Shown here: piece after piece, positions 43,986 to 52,984 of the stretch
Layout: each line of letters begins with the position of its first letter
How positions within the stretch are numbered: position 1 is the stretch's first letter
Assembly (NCBI GenBank): GCA_024278455.1
Contig: JAJRTE010000107.1
Location: 1 to 64,000, forward strand
Direction of reading: 5' to 3'
DNA from: Myxococcota bacterium
GTDB lineage: Bacteria > Myxococcota_A > UBA796 > JAJRTE01
DNA length: 64,000 bases
Program-made: the position numbers and the translations under genes
Notes under the pieces: model-generated
What the model was told of the DNA's origin: nothing
The model's input: only the letters and a program-made list of their open reading frames with translations
Databases searched by the model: none

Positions 43986-46241
43986 ATGGCGAACGAGACA
44001 GTTGTGCTTGCGGAGGACGTGGCGGGAAAGATGCTCGCCTCGGCCGGCATTCCGGTGGTGGCGGGCCAGCCGGTGGCTTCTGTGGACATGTTCCGGGATG
44101 GCGCCGCCGGGGTGACGTTTCCCGTGGTCCTCAAGGCCTGTGGCCAGGGGCTGCTTCACAAGACGGAGCTGGGCGCAGTCGAGGTCGGCATTCGTGACCG
44201 GGCGGGGCTCGAGGCGGCTGCTCGCCGAATGATCGAGCGGTTGCCGTTTCGCCCTGAACGGTTCCTGGTCCAGGCGATGGCCGGCGACGGTCTGGAGGTC
44301 ATTGTCGGTGCGCACCGGGATCCGGTGTTCGGACCGGTCATCGTCGTGGGGATGGGAGGCATTCTGGCCGAGCTGCACCAGGACACCGCGATCGGGACGG
44401 CCCCGATGGACCTGGACAAGGCGATGGACCTGCTGCGGTCTCTGCGGGGGTGGCCGCTGTTCGATGGCTACCGTGGCCAAGGGCGGCTCGATGCCGGGGC
44501 GGTCGCCGCGTGCATGGTTCGACTGGCGGGCCTGGTGGGGGACGACGCGGACATCGTGAGCGTGGACATCAACCCTTTGCGTGTCTATGCCGATGGTTGC
44601 CTGGCCCTGGATACCGCCATGGTTGTACGCGCGGGAGCGGGTGTGCGGGAGCTGCCGGAGGAGGCCGGGACCAGGGCCCGCGGCGAGCGAGACCTTTCCC
44701 CGGTGTCTTCCCGCGACGCCGGTGGAGATGTCCGGCACGGGGACTCTTCGTCGGGCGCCGTCCCTGGCAGGAGCGGCGCGCGGGGGCGAGAGCGGGAAGA
44801 GAGCAGCGGCGGTCGCTGGTCGGCCCGGCGCGGGATCGACCTGCTGCGGGGCGGCGGCGAGGCGGACCTGGGCACCCTGTTCGATCCTCGAGGGATCGCC
44901 GTGGTGGGCGTCGCCCGCACACCGGGCAAGGCGGGCCGGGTCATCTTCGAGAACCTCAAGCGGGCGGGATACTCGGGGCGACTCTACCCGGTGAACCCGG
45001 CCATCGACATGTTGCTCGGCCATCGTTGCTATCCTCGAGTGTCCGACATCGGGGACCGTGTGGACCTGGCCGTCCTCGCCGTCCCGCGGACCCAGGTGCC
45101 CCTGGCCCTGGACGACGCTGCGGCAGCAGGCGTGCGTTCGGTCATCGTGACGAGCGGCGGCTTCTCGGATGCCGGGGAGGAGGGCCGCCAGGCGGAGCAG
45201 GCCTTGCGGAACCAGGCTTCGCGGCTGGGCATTCGCGTGCTGGGACCCAACAGTATCGGGATCATCGACCCTGCTCGAGGCATCAACACCTCGATCACGA
45301 CGCTCGAGCCGCTCGATGCCAATCGCCTGGCGTTCGTCGGCCAGACTGGCTTGTTCGCTGCCGGGTTCGCGGCCATGCTCCGGGACGAGCCGCCCTATGG
45401 AGTAGGCCGGGTGGTCTGTCTTGGAAACCGGGCCGGGGTGGACGAGGCGCATGTCCTGGACGACCTGGCCGGCGATGCGCGGATCGACGCCGTGGGGCTG
45501 TATGTCGAGGGAGTCAAGGATGGCGCGCGTTTCCGGGAGTCCGCGGCGCGCCTTCTATCTAGCAAGCCGCTCGTCGTGCTCAAGGGTGGGCAGTCTCGAG
45601 TCGGGGCTGCGGCGGTGGCGTCGCACACGGGCAGCCTGGCCGGGAGCCGGGAGGTGTTTGCTGCCGTACTGCGGGAACTGGGTGCCGTGACGGCCGAAGG
45701 GTTCTCCGAGTTGTTCGATGTGATGCAGGCCCTCGCCTGCGGGGGGCGGCCTCGAGGCCGGAAACTCGGCGTGGTATCGGTCAGCGGAGCAGGCTGCGTG
45801 TTGGCTGCCGATGGCGCCGAACGGGTGGGTCTCGAGCTTCCTGGCCTGACGGAAGGGACGCTGGCCAAGGTGCGGGAGATTGTGCCGGAGTGGGCTCCTG
45901 CGCGCAACCCGTTGGACGTCTGGTCCGGGATCGAGCGGTGGGGTCCTGCGCAGGCCTATCTCCGGTGTGGGGAAGCCTTGCTTTCCCAGCCCGATATCGA
46001 TGCCCTGCTCCTGGCGTTCGTGATGATTCCGGAAGCGGATTTCGATGTGGGAGAGGTGCTTTCCCCGCTGCGGCGGCGGTTTCCGGGCAAGCCGATCTAC
46101 GCGGTGTTGTTCGGGGGCACGGCGGAATCTGCCGGGCGCTGGAAACGGAGCTGTTTTGCGGCCGGGATCCCTGTCTACACGGATATCCAGGCGGCGATGA
46201 ACGTGTTCGGGAAGTTGTGCGGCACGTCACGCGGCGCGTGA
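43986..46241 (+). CDS. ADP-forming acyl-CoA synthetase, beta-alpha fused order
   Basis: 751 residues from ATG 43986 (MANETVVLAEDVAGKMLASAGIPVV), with GGGGGAGAGG upstream. The N-terminal 225 residues are an ATP-grasp (beta) domain: FPVVLKACGQGLLHKTELGAVEVGI and GMGGILAELHQD. A Gly/Ser/Arg-rich linker of about 60 residues follows, then a CoA-binding Rossmann domain (about 310-430, LFDPRGIAVVGVARTPGKAGRVIFENL) and succinyl-CoA-ligase-like domains with the phosphohistidine motif VASHTGSLAG near residue 546. Such enzymes convert acyl-CoA, ADP and phosphate to acid, CoA and ATP, or the reverse. Fused homologues usually run alpha-then-beta; here beta comes first. Similar to protein-acetyltransferase Pat/PatZ scaffolds but without a GNAT domain. 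Confidence 0.85.
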   Translation: MANETVVLAEDVAGKMLASAGIPVVAGQPVASVDMFRDGAAGVTFPVVLKACGQGLLHKTELGAVEVGIRDRAGLEAAARRMIERLPFRPERFLVQAMAGDGLEVIVGAHRDPVFGPVIVVGMGGILAELHQDTAIGTAPMDLDKAMDLLRSLRGWPLFDGYRGQGRLDAGAVAACMVRLAGLVGDDADIVSVDINPLRVYADGCLALDTAMVVRAGAGVRELPEEAGTRARGERDLSPVSSRDAGGDVRHGDSSSGAVPGRSGARGREREESSGGRWSARRGIDLLRGGGEADLGTLFDPRGIAVVGVARTPGKAGRVIFENLKRAGYSGRLYPVNPAIDMLLGHRCYPRVSDIGDRVDLAVLAVPRTQVPLALDDAAAAGVRSVIVTSGGFSDAGEEGRQAEQALRNQASRLGIRVLGPNSIGIIDPARGINTSITTLEPLDANRLAFVGQTGLFAAGFAAMLRDEPPYGVGRVVCLGNRAGVDEAHVLDDLAGDARIDAVGLYVEGVKDGARFRESAARLLSSKPLVVLKGGQSRVGAAAVASHTGSLAGSREVFAAVLRELGAVTAEGFSELFDVMQALACGGRPRGRKLGVVSVSGAGCVLAADGAERVGLELPGLTEGTLAKVREIVPEWAPARNPLDVWSGIERWGPAQAYLRCGEALLSQPDIDALLLAFVMIPEADFDVGEVLSPLRRRFPGKPIYAVLFGGTAESAGRWKRSCFAAGIPVYTDIQAAMNVFGKLCGTSRGA

Positions 46242-46265
46242 GGTCGGGGGAGGGTGCGACGAGGA

Positions 46266-46289
46266 ACGGGGAGGATCTTTCGTCCCCGT
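46266..46289. terminator. Hairpin between convergent genes
   Basis: ACGGGGA and TCCCCGT (46266-46272, 46283-46289) form a perfect 7-bp stem around a 10-nt loop, between the convergent acyl-CoA synthetase and asnA genes. A T-run is lacking on both strands, so a bidirectional terminator is only probable. Confidence 0.45.
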
Positions 46290-46308
46290 CGACGGAGATC
46301 GGCGAGGC

Positions 46309-47445
46309 CTACTCGAGGACGTGGATGTGGCGTTTCGCGCACATGTCCTTGAGGACCTGCGGCCACACGGTGACGCTGCATTCGCCGAGGTGGGCCCTGC
46401 GGAGGAGATACATGTAGGTGCGGGACTGGCCGATGCCGCCCCCCACGCTCAGCGGCAGGTCTCCGCTGATAATCCCCTGGTGATAGGGATAGTTGAGGAA
46501 ATCGAGCTGTCCGGTGATCTCGAGCTGTTGCCGGAGCGTGTCGGCGTTGACGCGGATACCCATCGAGGAGAGTTCGTGCCGGCGCCGGGTCACCGGGTTC
46601 CAGACGAGGATGTCCCCGTTGAGTCCGTGCATCGGGCGTCCATCCTTGGAGACGGTCGGGGTGACCCAATCGTCGTAGTCGGCAGCGCGCATCTCGTGGG
46701 GATAGCCATCGGCGAGGGTCCATCCGATGCCGTAGATGAAGATGGCCGGGTACTTCTTGAGCACTTCGGTCTCACGCTGCTTCCGCGGAAGGTCGGGGAA
46801 CATCTCGAGAATCTCCTCCGCGTGCAGGAACGTGAGTTCTTCCGGGAAATCCGGGAACTTCGGGTCCGCCAGCTTCGGGAAGAGTTCCTTGGCGTACTGG
46901 CCGGCACCATGGAGGACCTTCCAGATTCGTTTCACCACGCCGGTGAGGAACTCGAGGTTGCGGTCCTCGGCGGTGATGACCCGTTCCCAGTCCCACTGGT
47001 CCACGTAGGCGCTGTGGTCGTGGTCCAGGAAGTAGTCCTTCCGGACCGCACGCATGTCGGTGTAGAGGCCTTCACCTGGCTTCATGCCGAACTGCTTGAG
47101 CGCGAATCGTTTCCACTTGGTGGCAGCCTGGACCACCTGCGCATCGATCGGGTTCTTGTCGTAGTCGTTGCTGATGTGAAACTCGATGGGCGTCCTCGAC
47201 CCGTCCCGATCGAGGTAGTCGTTGACGCCGCTTTTCACATCGACGATGAGCGGGCACTCGACGCGGATCAGGTTGAGTTCCTTGGACAGGTTCTCCTCGA
47301 TGTAACCTTTGACCGCCGTGATGGCTTCCTGGACTTCTCGAGGCGAGATCAGCGGGTCGTAGTCGTTGGGGAGTATCTTCTCGACTTCTTCGTACGTGCC
47401 GATGCCCGGACCAGCGAGATCTGCCTTCTTGTCGCCGTTCGACAT
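46309..47445 (-). CDS. asnA: Aspartate--ammonia ligase (asparagine synthetase A)
   Basis: 378 residues from ATG 47445 (MSNGDKKADLAGPG), with GGAGG 8 nt upstream; the track start at 47580 adds 45 residues without support. The fold is that of class II aminoacyl-tRNA synthetases: VECPLIVDVKSGVNDYLDRDGSRTPIEFHISND, LYTDMRAVRKDYFLDHDHSAYVDQWDWERVI and the C-terminal LPLSVGGGIGQSRTYMYLLRRAHLGE are characteristic. The enzyme makes asparagine from aspartate, ammonia and ATP through an aspartyl-AMP intermediate. E. coli AsnA has 330 residues; this one carries an insertion in the middle. It is a single-gene unit. Confidence 0.93.
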   Translation of the reverse strand: MSNGDKKADLAGPGIGTYEEVEKILPNDYDPLISPREVQEAITAVKGYIEENLSKELNLIRVECPLIVDVKSGVNDYLDRDGSRTPIEFHISNDYDKNPIDAQVVQAATKWKRFALKQFGMKPGEGLYTDMRAVRKDYFLDHDHSAYVDQWDWERVITAEDRNLEFLTGVVKRIWKVLHGAGQYAKELFPKLADPKFPDFPEELTFLHAEEILEMFPDLPRKQRETEVLKKYPAIFIYGIGWTLADGYPHEMRAADYDDWVTPTVSKDGRPMHGLNGDILVWNPVTRRRHELSSMGIRVNADTLRQQLEITGQLDFLNYPYHQGIISGDLPLSVGGGIGQSRTYMYLLRRAHLGECSVTVWPQVLKDMCAKRHIHVLE

Positions 47446-47470
47446 GCGTGTTTCCTCCGAATGTGCGTTG

Positions 47471-47488
47471 TGACGTGATTGACGTGAT
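47471..47488. repeat. Tandem 9-bp repeat upstream of asnA
   Basis: TGACGTGAT occurs twice with no gap (ATCACGTCA twice when read with asnA). It ends 26 nt before the asnA start codon, within or next to the expected promoter, so it may be an operator. Chance duplication is possible. Confidence 0.4.
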
Positions 47489-47640
47489 GCCTGATCTGTT
47501 TGAAGCAAAGTCAGGAAGGCTGGGGGCATTCCCGGGCGTGAACCCTGGATGTCGCCTGCCCTCCTTGAATCGGCCCACAAGTCTAACGTGAGGGCGGCGC
47601 TCGATCAAGCAATCTCGTACAACGGGACCTGGTACGGCGT

Positions 47641-48747
47641 CTATTCCCTGTCGCGACCGGGCAGGGTCCGGCCGGGACACGGGGTCGGACAGGCCAGCAA
47701 GTAGTCGGCGACAGCCTCGCCCATGGCACGGTGGGCGGCCGCGCTGGGGTGTGCTTCGCCTGGAAGCACGGTCAGTTCCGCCTGGGACAACGAACGCAAT
47801 GCCGGGGTCAAGTCGACGACCTCGAACCCGAAACGGCGTGCCTCGAGACCTACCCTCGCCAGGAAGTCCGCCATGGGGTCCACGTGGAAGGCGTCCAGCA
47901 TGGGAAGGAGCAGCACGACGCAGCGTGCGTGCAACATCCTGCATTGCGTGCGAAACCTGTTCAGCCCGTCGCGGAGCCGGGTTTCGAACGCATCGGTCTC
48001 CATGGAGGCGCGCAGGATGTCTCGGTAGTCCCGCTGCACACCGAGCAACGCGCGGGCGAGACGCTGGCGTTCCACGTACCGGGCGATGTAGTTGACCATG
48101 AACGAGTATCGGCGCAGCCCGTTCTCCCAGGACGCCCACACCGGGACGCGCGCCACGGCCGGGGGCATGGGGTCGCGGGGGTCGCGATAGAAGCTCGGCT
48201 CGAGGTCGTTCACGAAAAAGCCCAGGGTTATGATGGCAGGCTGGATTGTCCTTCCGTTCAGCTCCAGCCAGCGGACTTCCTGGCGGAGGCTCCATGTCGG
48301 GGTCCCGGCGTTCAGCACCTCGTACCGGCCATAACGGTTCAGGGCACGCTCGAGCACCGCGGGGTAGGTTTCATCGTCCCCGACCCCTTCGCCGAACGTG
48401 AAGGAATCGCCCACGGCGAGGATCCGGGTTGTCCCGGGCGGTGGCATGTCGGCCCGGTCCGGGCCGCGGAGACCATGGCGCGAGACACGGAACGGGACCG
48501 TCTTGAGCACCTTGGCATCCATCGCCCGTTCGTAGACCATGCTTCCCTGGAACGACGGGGTCAGCGCCACCTGGATTTCGGGATCGTCATGGACGTAGAA
48601 GGGGGACGAGGGCACCCATCGAAAGATGAAGTCGTAGCATGACGCGGGGTTGCCGAGCCCCAGCACGCGGAACAGGCCTTCCGCCAGGAGCAATCCCGCC
48701 AGAATCCCGCCCCCTCCCAGGAGAACCCGTCCGGCCGCTCCTCTCAT
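47641..48747 (-). CDS. Membrane-anchored SGNH/GDSL hydrolase-like protein
   Basis: 368 residues from ATG 48747 (MRGAAGRVLLGGGGILAGLLLAEGLFRVLG), the N-terminus being one membrane anchor; the track start at 48876 lies inside the preceding gene. The SGNH block I is ILAVGDSFTFGEGV with nucleophile Ser115, block III-like ITLGFFVNDLEP contains Asn, and the C-terminal AHPSAAAHRAMGEAV supplies His, with Glu where Asp is usual in block V. Such proteins de-acylate or O-acylate glycans and lipids. Its start overlaps the stop of the radical SAM gene (ATGA), so it is the third gene of that coupled operon. Confidence 0.8.
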   Translation of the reverse strand: MRGAAGRVLLGGGGILAGLLLAEGLFRVLGLGNPASCYDFIFRWVPSSPFYVHDDPEIQVALTPSFQGSMVYERAMDAKVLKTVPFRVSRHGLRGPDRADMPPPGTTRILAVGDSFTFGEGVGDDETYPAVLERALNRYGRYEVLNAGTPTWSLRQEVRWLELNGRTIQPAIITLGFFVNDLEPSFYRDPRDPMPPAVARVPVWASWENGLRRYSFMVNYIARYVERQRLARALLGVQRDYRDILRASMETDAFETRLRDGLNRFRTQCRMLHARCVVLLLPMLDAFHVDPMADFLARVGLEARRFGFEVVDLTPALRSLSQAELTVLPGEAHPSAAAHRAMGEAVADYLLACPTPCPGRTLPGRDRE

Positions 48748-49934
48748 GTTCTCGCTCGCCGCTCGATCCGGCCTGGACCCCGGTAGGTTCGGCTCATGAT
48801 CTCCACCGCTCCCTGCATGCACCCCGGGCATGCGTCGACCCGGTCGCGATGGGCATTCGCCCGATCGCCGTACCACACCCGTGCAAATCCCTCCCGGTAC
48901 ACGTTGCCCACCGGCTCATGGTTGATGCCACAGGTCACCAGGTCGCCGTTGGGCATGAAATAGGCGAGTTGCCGGAGTTCGGCGCAGGGAAAGCTCAGAG
49001 CGGTCCCGCCGGCGATGTGCTTGCGGTAGACCGCCCGGTTGTAGGTTCGGAGTACCCAGTGCTCGAGGCGGTTGAATCCGCGACGTGCTCCGTGGTCCGC
49101 CTGCTGGAGACGTTTCAGGTGCGCCTGGCCCTCGTGCACCCCGATCGTGCCGGCCCGTTCGTGCTCGAGGTTGGCGTGGCGCAGGAACGGCTTGACCGGG
49201 AAGCCGGGGATGACATCTACCTCGAGTGCCCGGCACCGGGCGATGAGTTCGTCCATCTCGACGAGACTGCGGTCTGTCAGGGTGAAGTTGACCGCAAGGG
49301 AGAAACGCCTTCGCCGCCGGATCCTGGATAGGCCCTCCAGGGTGGCCATGGCCCTGGCGAATGTGCCGGGAACGCCCCGGGAGGCGTCGTGGGTCTTCTC
49401 GAGGCCGTCCAGGGACACGCGGAGGTGGAGCCCCGGCCAGCCGTGGCGTTCCGCGAATCTCAGCGTATCCTCGGTGAGGGTCCCGTTGGTCACGAGTTGG
49501 ACGATGAACGGATTGATCTCGCGCCGGGCAGCTCGTGTGACCTCTCCCAGGTCCCCCCGCAGAAAGGGTTCTCCCCCGATGATCTTGATGATGTCCAGGG
49601 AGCGCACCTGGGCGAACACCTCTCCCCATTGCGCTGCACTGAGTTCGTCCTGGTCCTCGCGTTGCCAGGCTGTGCAGGCGTGGCACCGAACGTTGCAGCG
49701 CCAGGTCAGCACGAGATGGCACGCATGCGGCATCGGAGGCCGGGGTCCTTCGGGACGCAAGCGCGAACGGGCGACGTGGGCGTAGGCACGGACTCGAGGC
49801 GGAACCAGCGTGACAGTACGGGACAATCGGCTCAGGGGTGAGGACCGGCGGGCACGGGTGGGTCCGCGCTCGAACCCGGTCGCGTGCCGAACGCCGTTTC
49901 CTGCCGTCTCCAACACCGCATCTTCGCCGTTCAT
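48744..49934 (-). CDS. Radical SAM/SPASM protein
   Basis: 396 residues from ATG 49934 (MNGEDAVLETAGNGV); the track ORF starts much earlier, in the previous gene. After about 65 less conserved residues comes the radical SAM motif LVLTWRCNVRCHAC (Cys80, 84, 87), then IKIIGGEPFLRGDL and VSLDGLEKTHDASRGVPGTFARAM. The C-terminus has a SPASM-like cluster region: SFPCAELRQLAYFMPNGDLVTCGI, then VDACPGCMQG. SPASM proteins often modify peptides (RiPP maturases) or act as anaerobic maturases; others work on sugars or cofactors. No precursor peptide gene is visible nearby. Both gene junctions overlap by 4 nt, so its product probably acts with the PP-loop and SGNH proteins. Confidence 0.88.
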   Translation of the reverse strand: MNGEDAVLETAGNGVRHATGFERGPTRARRSSPLSRLSRTVTLVPPRVRAYAHVARSRLRPEGPRPPMPHACHLVLTWRCNVRCHACTAWQREDQDELSAAQWGEVFAQVRSLDIIKIIGGEPFLRGDLGEVTRAARREINPFIVQLVTNGTLTEDTLRFAERHGWPGLHLRVSLDGLEKTHDASRGVPGTFARAMATLEGLSRIRRRRRFSLAVNFTLTDRSLVEMDELIARCRALEVDVIPGFPVKPFLRHANLEHERAGTIGVHEGQAHLKRLQQADHGARRGFNRLEHWVLRTYNRAVYRKHIAGGTALSFPCAELRQLAYFMPNGDLVTCGINHEPVGNVYREGFARVWYGDRANAHRDRVDACPGCMQGAVEIMSRTYRGPGRIERRART

Positions 49935-50836
49935 GTCCTGTCGCCGTCCTCCGTTTGCTGTTTTTCGCTGGCATGGGGGGATGTCCCCATCCCGGTCTTC
50001 TGCCGAAGCCGCTCCACCAGCAGCGCCATGTCGTGCCCGGTTTTCCGAAAATGCTCGGCGATGTAGTCGTGGCAGATGGGTGCCTTCTCCCGGTAGAAGC
50101 GGGTAACCTGGTCCGGCTTGTGGACGGGGTGCAGGTTGAACAGCACGTCGGGCAGGTGCTGGAGGCTCGGGAGGCAATAGCCCTGGTTTCCGAAGGAATG
50201 CTTGTCCAGGAAGCGGATGCCGGGCCACACGCCGAGGGTCTGGAGCAGTTCGCGCTCCTGCGCCTTGACGATGTGCTCGTCGAGCAGGGGGGTGCTGTAG
50301 ACGACGCCGTACTGCGCGCAGAACGCTTTCTGCTCCGCCACGGTCGCGGGCATGGACTGGGGAGCGTAGGTGCCGCCGACAGAGCTGCCCATCATGATGT
50401 GCGGGATCTCGTTCTCCAGGTTGTAGATGACCGCCTTGGTGGTGAGGGCCATGGTGCAGCCCATGCACACGCCCAACTTGGCCTTGTATTTCAGGAGGTC
50501 GCGCAAGAACGGCTCGATGGCGAGAACCCGGAACAGGTCGCAGGTGTCCACGTACCGGTGAACGACACGGTCATGGCCAAGCGCCCGCTTCAGGGCAGGG
50601 ACGTTCTTTTCCGCCCAGGTGCGAAACAGGTAGCCGTGGCCATGATCGAGGGTCAGGAGGTGCACCCGTCCTTTCTCTTTCAGACCGGCCATGCAGGCCA
50701 CCGCGGTCGAGTCCAGGCCGCCGGAAAAGAAAACACTGACATCTCCGAACAAGGGGGCACTGATGGAACAATGTGGCACGTCGCGTTCTCCCGCTTCCAG
50801 GTGCACGTCCGCTTCTGCCGGTGTATGGATCCGCAT
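49931..50836 (-). CDS. PP-loop ATPase, asparagine-synthase/amidotransferase-like
   Basis: 301 residues from ATG 50836; GTG 50779 is a strong alternative because GGGAG lies 8 nt before it, whereas ATG 50836 has no ribosome-binding site. The PP-loop VFFSGGLDSTAVACM (SGGLDS at 38-43) begins the domain; LTLDHGHGYLFRTWAEKNV and KAKLGVCMGCTMALTTKAVIYN follow, then MMGSSVGGTYAPQS. PP-loop enzymes adenylate a carboxyl or carbonyl group and swap in nitrogen or sulfur. A CxxC after the PP-loop, as in QueC- or TtcA-like proteins, hints at metal or sulfur chemistry. It is the first gene of the operon and its stop overlaps the radical SAM start. Confidence 0.8.
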   Translation of the reverse strand: MRIHTPAEADVHLEAGERDVPHCSISAPLFGDVSVFFSGGLDSTAVACMAGLKEKGRVHLLTLDHGHGYLFRTWAEKNVPALKRALGHDRVVHRYVDTCDLFRVLAIEPFLRDLLKYKAKLGVCMGCTMALTTKAVIYNLENEIPHIMMGSSVGGTYAPQSMPATVAEQKAFCAQYGVVYSTPLLDEHIVKAQERELLQTLGVWPGIRFLDKHSFGNQGYCLPSLQHLPDVLFNLHPVHKPDQVTRFYREKAPICHDYIAEHFRKTGHDMALLVERLRQKTGMGTSPHASEKQQTEDGDRT

Positions 50837-51090
50837 ATTACACGATCGCGCGAGGGGGGGGAAAGAGGTTCTTGATCCGGCCGGCATGCGTCGCACCCGT
50901 CTTCCCGCTCGCCTCGCCAGTTCGACGCGGCACTTGCCCGCACCCAGGTCTCGTGGTAGCCTACGTACCATCCCATGGGACCGACCGTACCACGGTGCGA
51001 CGGTTGGGGGGCGAGCCTGTTCCGCCTGGTCCGCCGTTGCCGTCCGGCCGGTTGCGTCCCTCGATGGCGATTGGGCGAGAGGAGGCCGGT

Positions 51091-52710
51091 ATGTCGGAAT
51101 CAGCCATGGCATTCAAGACCGCGGCGCCGGGCGAGCGTTCCGTTCGGAACATCGTCTTGTGTATCTGCGATGGAGATGACCCTGAAATCGCCCGGGACCA
51201 CCTGGCCAGGTACCTGGGGCCTGACGCGACGGGCCGGATCACCGAGCTGATCGGAAAGCGGCAGGTGCGCGGAAAATACAAGGAATTCAACCTGATCGGC
51301 GGCGACGGTTCCGGGCGCGACCTGGACTGGATCTTGTTGATGGGCCTGGGCAGGAGAAAACAGCTCGACGACCGGATCCGCCGCGACGACCGAATCCGCT
51401 CGGTGATGGCCATCGCCGCACGCCACTTCCGGCGGAAAAACATCGACCGGTTCGCGGTGGAGGACTTCGCCGATTTCGGGGTCGGCCCGGGCGACGCCGG
51501 CCAGCTCGTGGTCGAGGGCATGGTGCTGGGGCTGTACCGGTTCGACCGGTACAAGACCGCTGTATCGCGCAAGTACCCGGTGGACCAGGTGATTCGTGAA
51601 GTCACCATCCTCAGCGACCGGGACCAGGGCATGCTCGAGCGTTCCATTGCACGGGGGCGAATTTGTGCCCGGAGCACCTGCATCGCCAGGGACCTCGTCA
51701 ACACGCCTGCGGCTGACCTCACCCCGGAGGCCTTTGCTCGAGTCGCGTGTGACCTGGCTCGGTCCGTGCCGGGGCTGGATGTGGAGGTGCTGGACAGGGC
51801 GGCCATGGAGCGGGCCAACATGGGGCTTCACCTTGCCGTGGCTCGAGGTTCGGACAACGACCCCTGCGTGGTGATGGTCAAGCACCGGCCACGCAAGAGC
51901 GACCCATGGGACCTGGCGCTGGTGGGCAAGGGCGTGACGTTCGACGCCGGGGGGTACGACCTGAAGCCGTCGCCCTACATGGAACGGATGTACGGAGACA
52001 TGGCCGGAGCCGCAGCCGTCCTTGCCGCAATGCGCTCCATCGGGCTCATGCGCCTGCCGGTCAACGTCGCCGGGGTCATGCCGCTTGCCGAAAACTTGGT
52101 GAGCGGCCGTGCCTACAAGCCTGGTGACATCCTCACATCCCACAAAGGGCTGAGTGTGGAGATCACCAACACCGACGCCGAAGGCCGCCTCCTCCTCGCC
52201 GACTCCCTCAGCCTGGCCTGCTCCCGGTTCCGTCCCCGTTTCCTCGTGGACATCGCCACGCTCACCGGTGCGATCGTCACCGCCCTCGGGCAGTTCGTGA
52301 CCGGCCTGTTCACCTATGCCGAGACCGGCAACAGCAACGACGCTTTCGCGCGCCGTGTCGCGGACGCCGGTCGAATGACCGGTGAATGGGTGTGGCGTCT
52401 CCCGGTCAATGACGACTACAAGGTCCAGCTCTCGAGCGACGTGGCAGATCTCGAGAACTGCGACACCGACCGCGCCGCAGGTGCCGGCTCCATCACCGCT
52501 GCCCTGTTCTTGAAGGAGTTCGTCGACTTCGACATCGTGGAAGCCTGGGCGCACCTCGACATTGCCGGGACCTCCATGATGAAGCGGCGGTTGATCTACA
52601 ACAAGTGCCCCTACCAGCCCAAGGAAGGCGCCACCGGCGTGGGCGCCAGGCTGTTGACCCGTCTCGCCCTGGACCTGGCCAGCGATACCGGCGAGAATAC
52701 CTTGCCGTAG
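51091..52710 (+). CDS. pepA: Leucyl aminopeptidase, M17 family
   Basis: 539 residues from ATG 51091 (MSESAMAFKTAAPGERSVRNIV), with GGAGG 5 nt upstream; the track start at 50773 crosses the divergent region. The C-terminal catalytic domain has the M17 ligands in VGKGVTFDAGGYDLKPSPYMERMYGDMAGAAAV and the signature NTDAEGRLLLADSL; Lys, three Asp, Glu and Arg of the two-metal site are all present. M17 enzymes remove N-terminal leucine and other residues, and some also bind DNA. An N-terminal macro-like domain (about 20-200) precedes it, as is usual. It is divergent from the PP-loop operon. Confidence 0.9.
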   Translation: MSESAMAFKTAAPGERSVRNIVLCICDGDDPEIARDHLARYLGPDATGRITELIGKRQVRGKYKEFNLIGGDGSGRDLDWILLMGLGRRKQLDDRIRRDDRIRSVMAIAARHFRRKNIDRFAVEDFADFGVGPGDAGQLVVEGMVLGLYRFDRYKTAVSRKYPVDQVIREVTILSDRDQGMLERSIARGRICARSTCIARDLVNTPAADLTPEAFARVACDLARSVPGLDVEVLDRAAMERANMGLHLAVARGSDNDPCVVMVKHRPRKSDPWDLALVGKGVTFDAGGYDLKPSPYMERMYGDMAGAAAVLAAMRSIGLMRLPVNVAGVMPLAENLVSGRAYKPGDILTSHKGLSVEITNTDAEGRLLLADSLSLACSRFRPRFLVDIATLTGAIVTALGQFVTGLFTYAETGNSNDAFARRVADAGRMTGEWVWRLPVNDDYKVQLSSDVADLENCDTDRAAGAGSITAALFLKEFVDFDIVEAWAHLDIAGTSMMKRRLIYNKCPYQPKEGATGVGARLLTRLALDLASDTGENTLP

Positions 52711-52984
52711 CTGGCATTCGCCTCCCCCTCTCCCCTGTCGCGCCTCACGATTCCGGAACCTGGCCCCTCGCCCCTGGGACACGCCATGCAGCCCCGTTCA
52801 GAACACCGGCATCACGGGGTATGACATCAAGATCCGGTTGCCCATGCGCGCTCGGTCGCGGCGCAGGCTCCGTTGTCCAGGTATCTCCTGGAGTTGTAGC
52901 GCGACCACACTGATGGCACGTCGCTTGCCAGTACCGCTTGCGGTGTTGTGGCCAATCCTACAAGTTCCGTGCAGTGAGGTTACC

